From Holophaga sp. (lineage in GTDB: Bacteria; Acidobacteriota; Holophagae; Holophagales; Holophagaceae): 8,401 nucleotides of DNA. The stretch lies in the NCBI GenBank assembly GCA_031292735.1, contig JARLGP010000185.1:1-8401 (forward strand), in the 5' to 3' direction. A program made the translations under genes and the position numbers. This document shows, one piece after another, positions 7,453 to 8,401 of this stretch (positions within the stretch are counted from its first letter, which is position 1; each line of letters starts with the position of its first letter). Below the pieces are notes generated by a model. It made no database searches and was not told the DNA's origin. It was given only the letters and a program-made list of their open reading frames with translations.

Positions 7453-7836
7453 ATGGAAATCTGCTCCGCATCCCCCATCGACCCCGCCGAAATCTACGAC
7501 ACCATTGTGAAGAATGGCGCCGGTTCGGTCCTGCTGCACTACGCCGTGGTCAAGCCCGCGACGGCGGCGGGTGGGACCACCCAATCCATCGATTACTGCT
7601 CCGTCGGTGACTGCGAAGCGGAACTGCGTGGGATCGCCCGGGAGATGTTCGCCGGATTCAGCCTCGAGGACGTGATCCTGGTCCGCCGCACCGGTCGGCT
7701 CAACCTCGGCGACATCATCTCACTGGTCGCCGTAAGCGCTACCAGCAGCGAGGATGCGTTCAACGCCTGCAGGCAGGGCCTCACCCGGCTGAAGGCCATG
7801 AAGAGCATCCTCAAGGATGAAGTTTTCGCGGCATGA
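7453..7836 (+). CDS. MoaE-family (molybdopterin synthase catalytic subunit-like) protein, divergent
   Basis: The protein has 127 residues, and AAGGAG six bases before the ATG supports the start. The C-terminal two thirds match the MoaE fold: DVILVRRTGRLNLGDIISLVAVSA (about 73-96), AFNACRQGLTRLK (102-114) and ILKDEVF (119-125). MoaE adds dithiolene sulfur, carried by MoaD, to the pyranopterin precursor of molybdenum cofactor. K114 and K121 keep the seven-residue spacing of the essential E. coli lysines K119 and K126. However, the SAHR motif is replaced by SATSSED, the residue matching Arg39 is Lys (K34), and the protein is about 23 residues shorter than E. coli MoaE. No MoaD-like gene is in view. 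It may be a housekeeping MoaE variant or a paralog specialised for the nif context. Co-transcription with nif is uncertain because of the 122-bp gap. Assignment to the family is fairly secure, the function is not. Confidence 0.8.
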   Translation: MEICSASPIDPAEIYDTIVKNGAGSVLLHYAVVKPATAAGGTTQSIDYCSVGDCEAELRGIAREMFAGFSLEDVILVRRTGRLNLGDIISLVAVSATSSEDAFNACRQGLTRLKAMKSILKDEVFAA

Positions 7837-7891
7837 AAAGCTGGATGAGGGTTCCCGGGTTGCCGTCCTCCCCTTTTCCACCGCCATGCCG
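7829..7891. repeat. Interrupted inverted repeat between converging genes, possible bidirectional terminator
   Basis: CGGCATG (7829-7835) is complementary to CATGCCG (7885-7891). Inside it AAAAG (7836-7840) can pair with CTTTT (7873-7877), and GAGG (7847-7850) with CCTC (7867-7870). The outer arm overlaps the end of the MoaE-like gene. The nested arms could fold in transcripts from either strand and separate the converging units. The loops and bulges are large, so the structure is tentative. Confidence 0.35.
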
Positions 7892-7901
7892 TGACCTGTT
7901 C

Positions 7902-8401
7902 CTATTTCCCCTTCTTGGTGTATTTGTCCAAGATGGCAGAGACATCGCCCGGCGCCACCGGCCCATGCACCTGGCCATCCACCATGATCACCGGGGCCAG
8001 GCCGCAGGTGCCCAGGCAGCGGGTGGATTCCAGGGAGAACATGCCGTCCTTGGTGGTCTCGCCGAACTGGATGCCCAGGTCGCTCATCAGCCGTTGGCCG
8101 ATCTTGTTGGCGCCCTTGACGTAGCAGGCGGTGCCAAGGCACACGTTGATCATGTGCTTGCCCCGGGGGTGGAGCCGGAAGTAGTGGTAGAAGGTGGCCA
8201 CTCCGGTGACCTTGGCCAGGGGGATCTGGGCCAGCTGGGCCACGGCGTTCATCTGCTCCCTGGAGAGGTAGCCGGTGGCCGCCTGCACCATGTGCAGGAT
8301 GGCGATGAGCTGGCTTTCGGAGTGGAGGGTGCCCTGGTGCCTGGCGATGAAGGCCACCACGTCCGCGGGCAGGGCGGCTTCGCAGGCGGCTTGGATTTCC
8401 G
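7902..8401 (-). CDS. nuoE: NuoE/HndA/HydC-family thioredoxin-like [2Fe-2S] subunit (5' end missing)
   Basis: Small Fe-S subunit of an NAD(P)H-oxidising complex, either complex I or an NAD(P)-linked, possibly electron-bifurcating [FeFe]-hydrogenase. The gene reads leftward and ends with TAG at 7902-7904. The frame stays open to the right edge (residues EIQAACEAALPADVV precede the GTG at 8358-8360), so that GTG is internal and the true start lies outside. About 165 residues are visible. The N-terminal helical part (ILHMVQAATGYLS, TGVATFYHYF) is followed by the [2Fe-2S] ligands: a CX4C pair encoded at 8124-8141 (VCLGTACYVKGA) and a CX3C pair at 8004-8018 (RCLGTCGLAPV). The CLGTACYVKGA wording is closer, as I recall, to HndA/HydC and anaerobe-type NuoE than to proteobacterial or mitochondrial complex I. 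Partner genes would lie right of the window if the operon is conventional, with this gene last. It is not part of the nif transcript. Confidence 0.85.
   Translation of the reverse strand, partial: EIQAACEAALPADVVAFIARHQGTLHSESQLIAILHMVQAATGYLSREQMNAVAQLAQIPLAKVTGVATFYHYFRLHPRGKHMINVCLGTACYVKGANKIGQRLMSDLGIQFGETTKDGMFSLESTRCLGTCGLAPVIMVDGQVHGPVAPGDVSAILDKYTKKGK

Noticed and set aside
5732..7471. 579-codon open frame on the - strand opposite nifB and the ferredoxin
   Set aside because: It spans two clear genes and a gap, is Gly/Ala/Gln/His rich and lacks motifs, so it is a shadow of GC-rich coding.
7720..8142. 140-codon open frame on the - strand across the convergent junction
   Set aside because: It overlaps the NuoE-like gene in a different frame and the MoaE-like gene in antisense, with no recognisable product.
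8358..8360. GTG as the start of the NuoE-like gene
   Set aside because: The frame continues open to the window edge with a plausible helical N-terminus, and there is no Shine-Dalgarno before this GTG.

Overview
The window holds most of a nitrogen-fixation (nif) operon on the + strand, read in the order nifD (5' end cut off), nifK, nifE, nifN, nifB and a [2Fe-2S] ferredoxin gene. It is followed by a MoaE-family gene. A converging gene on the - strand, cut by the right edge, encodes a thioredoxin-fold [2Fe-2S] subunit of the NuoE/HndA/HydC family. The DNA is strongly GC-rich, and most third codon positions are G or C.

Layout: nifDK (1-2896) encode the two subunits of Mo-dinitrogenase. nifEN (2926-5657) encode the paralogous scaffold on which the cofactor precursor matures. 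nifB (5678-7003) encodes the radical-SAM enzyme that makes the 8Fe core, here fused to a C-terminal NifX/NafY-like domain. The ferredoxin (7022-7330) is a plausible electron donor to one of these steps. Gene spacing is tight (28, 29, -4, 20 and 18 bp) and each start has a good Shine-Dalgarno sequence, so the block from nifD to the ferredoxin is very probably one transcript. A 122-bp gap with a possible hairpin precedes the MoaE-like gene (7453-7836), which has its own strong ribosome binding site. Between the two converging genes (7837-7901) lies an interrupted inverted repeat.

The nitrogenase is of the anaerobe (Clostridium-like, often called group II) type. NifD carries the insertion of roughly 50 residues after its DDYEG motif that Azotobacter NifD lacks, NifK has a short N-terminus, and NifB carries a NifX-like domain. 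This, together with the HndA/HydC-like neighbour, suggests an anaerobic or facultatively anaerobic GC-rich bacterium. Desulfobacterota, Acidobacteriota/Holophagae, Verrucomicrobiota or Chlorobi-like lineages would all fit, and the sequence alone does not let me choose. By analogy with relatives, nifH and perhaps nifI1/nifI2 would lie just left of the window. No nifX, nifU, nifS, nifV or regulator is visible.

The part least explained by the standard nif picture is the divergent MoaE-like protein. It keeps two lysines at the spacing of the MoaE active site but lacks the His-Arg pair and part of the N-terminus, and it sits beside FeMo-cofactor genes without any MoaD-like partner in view.
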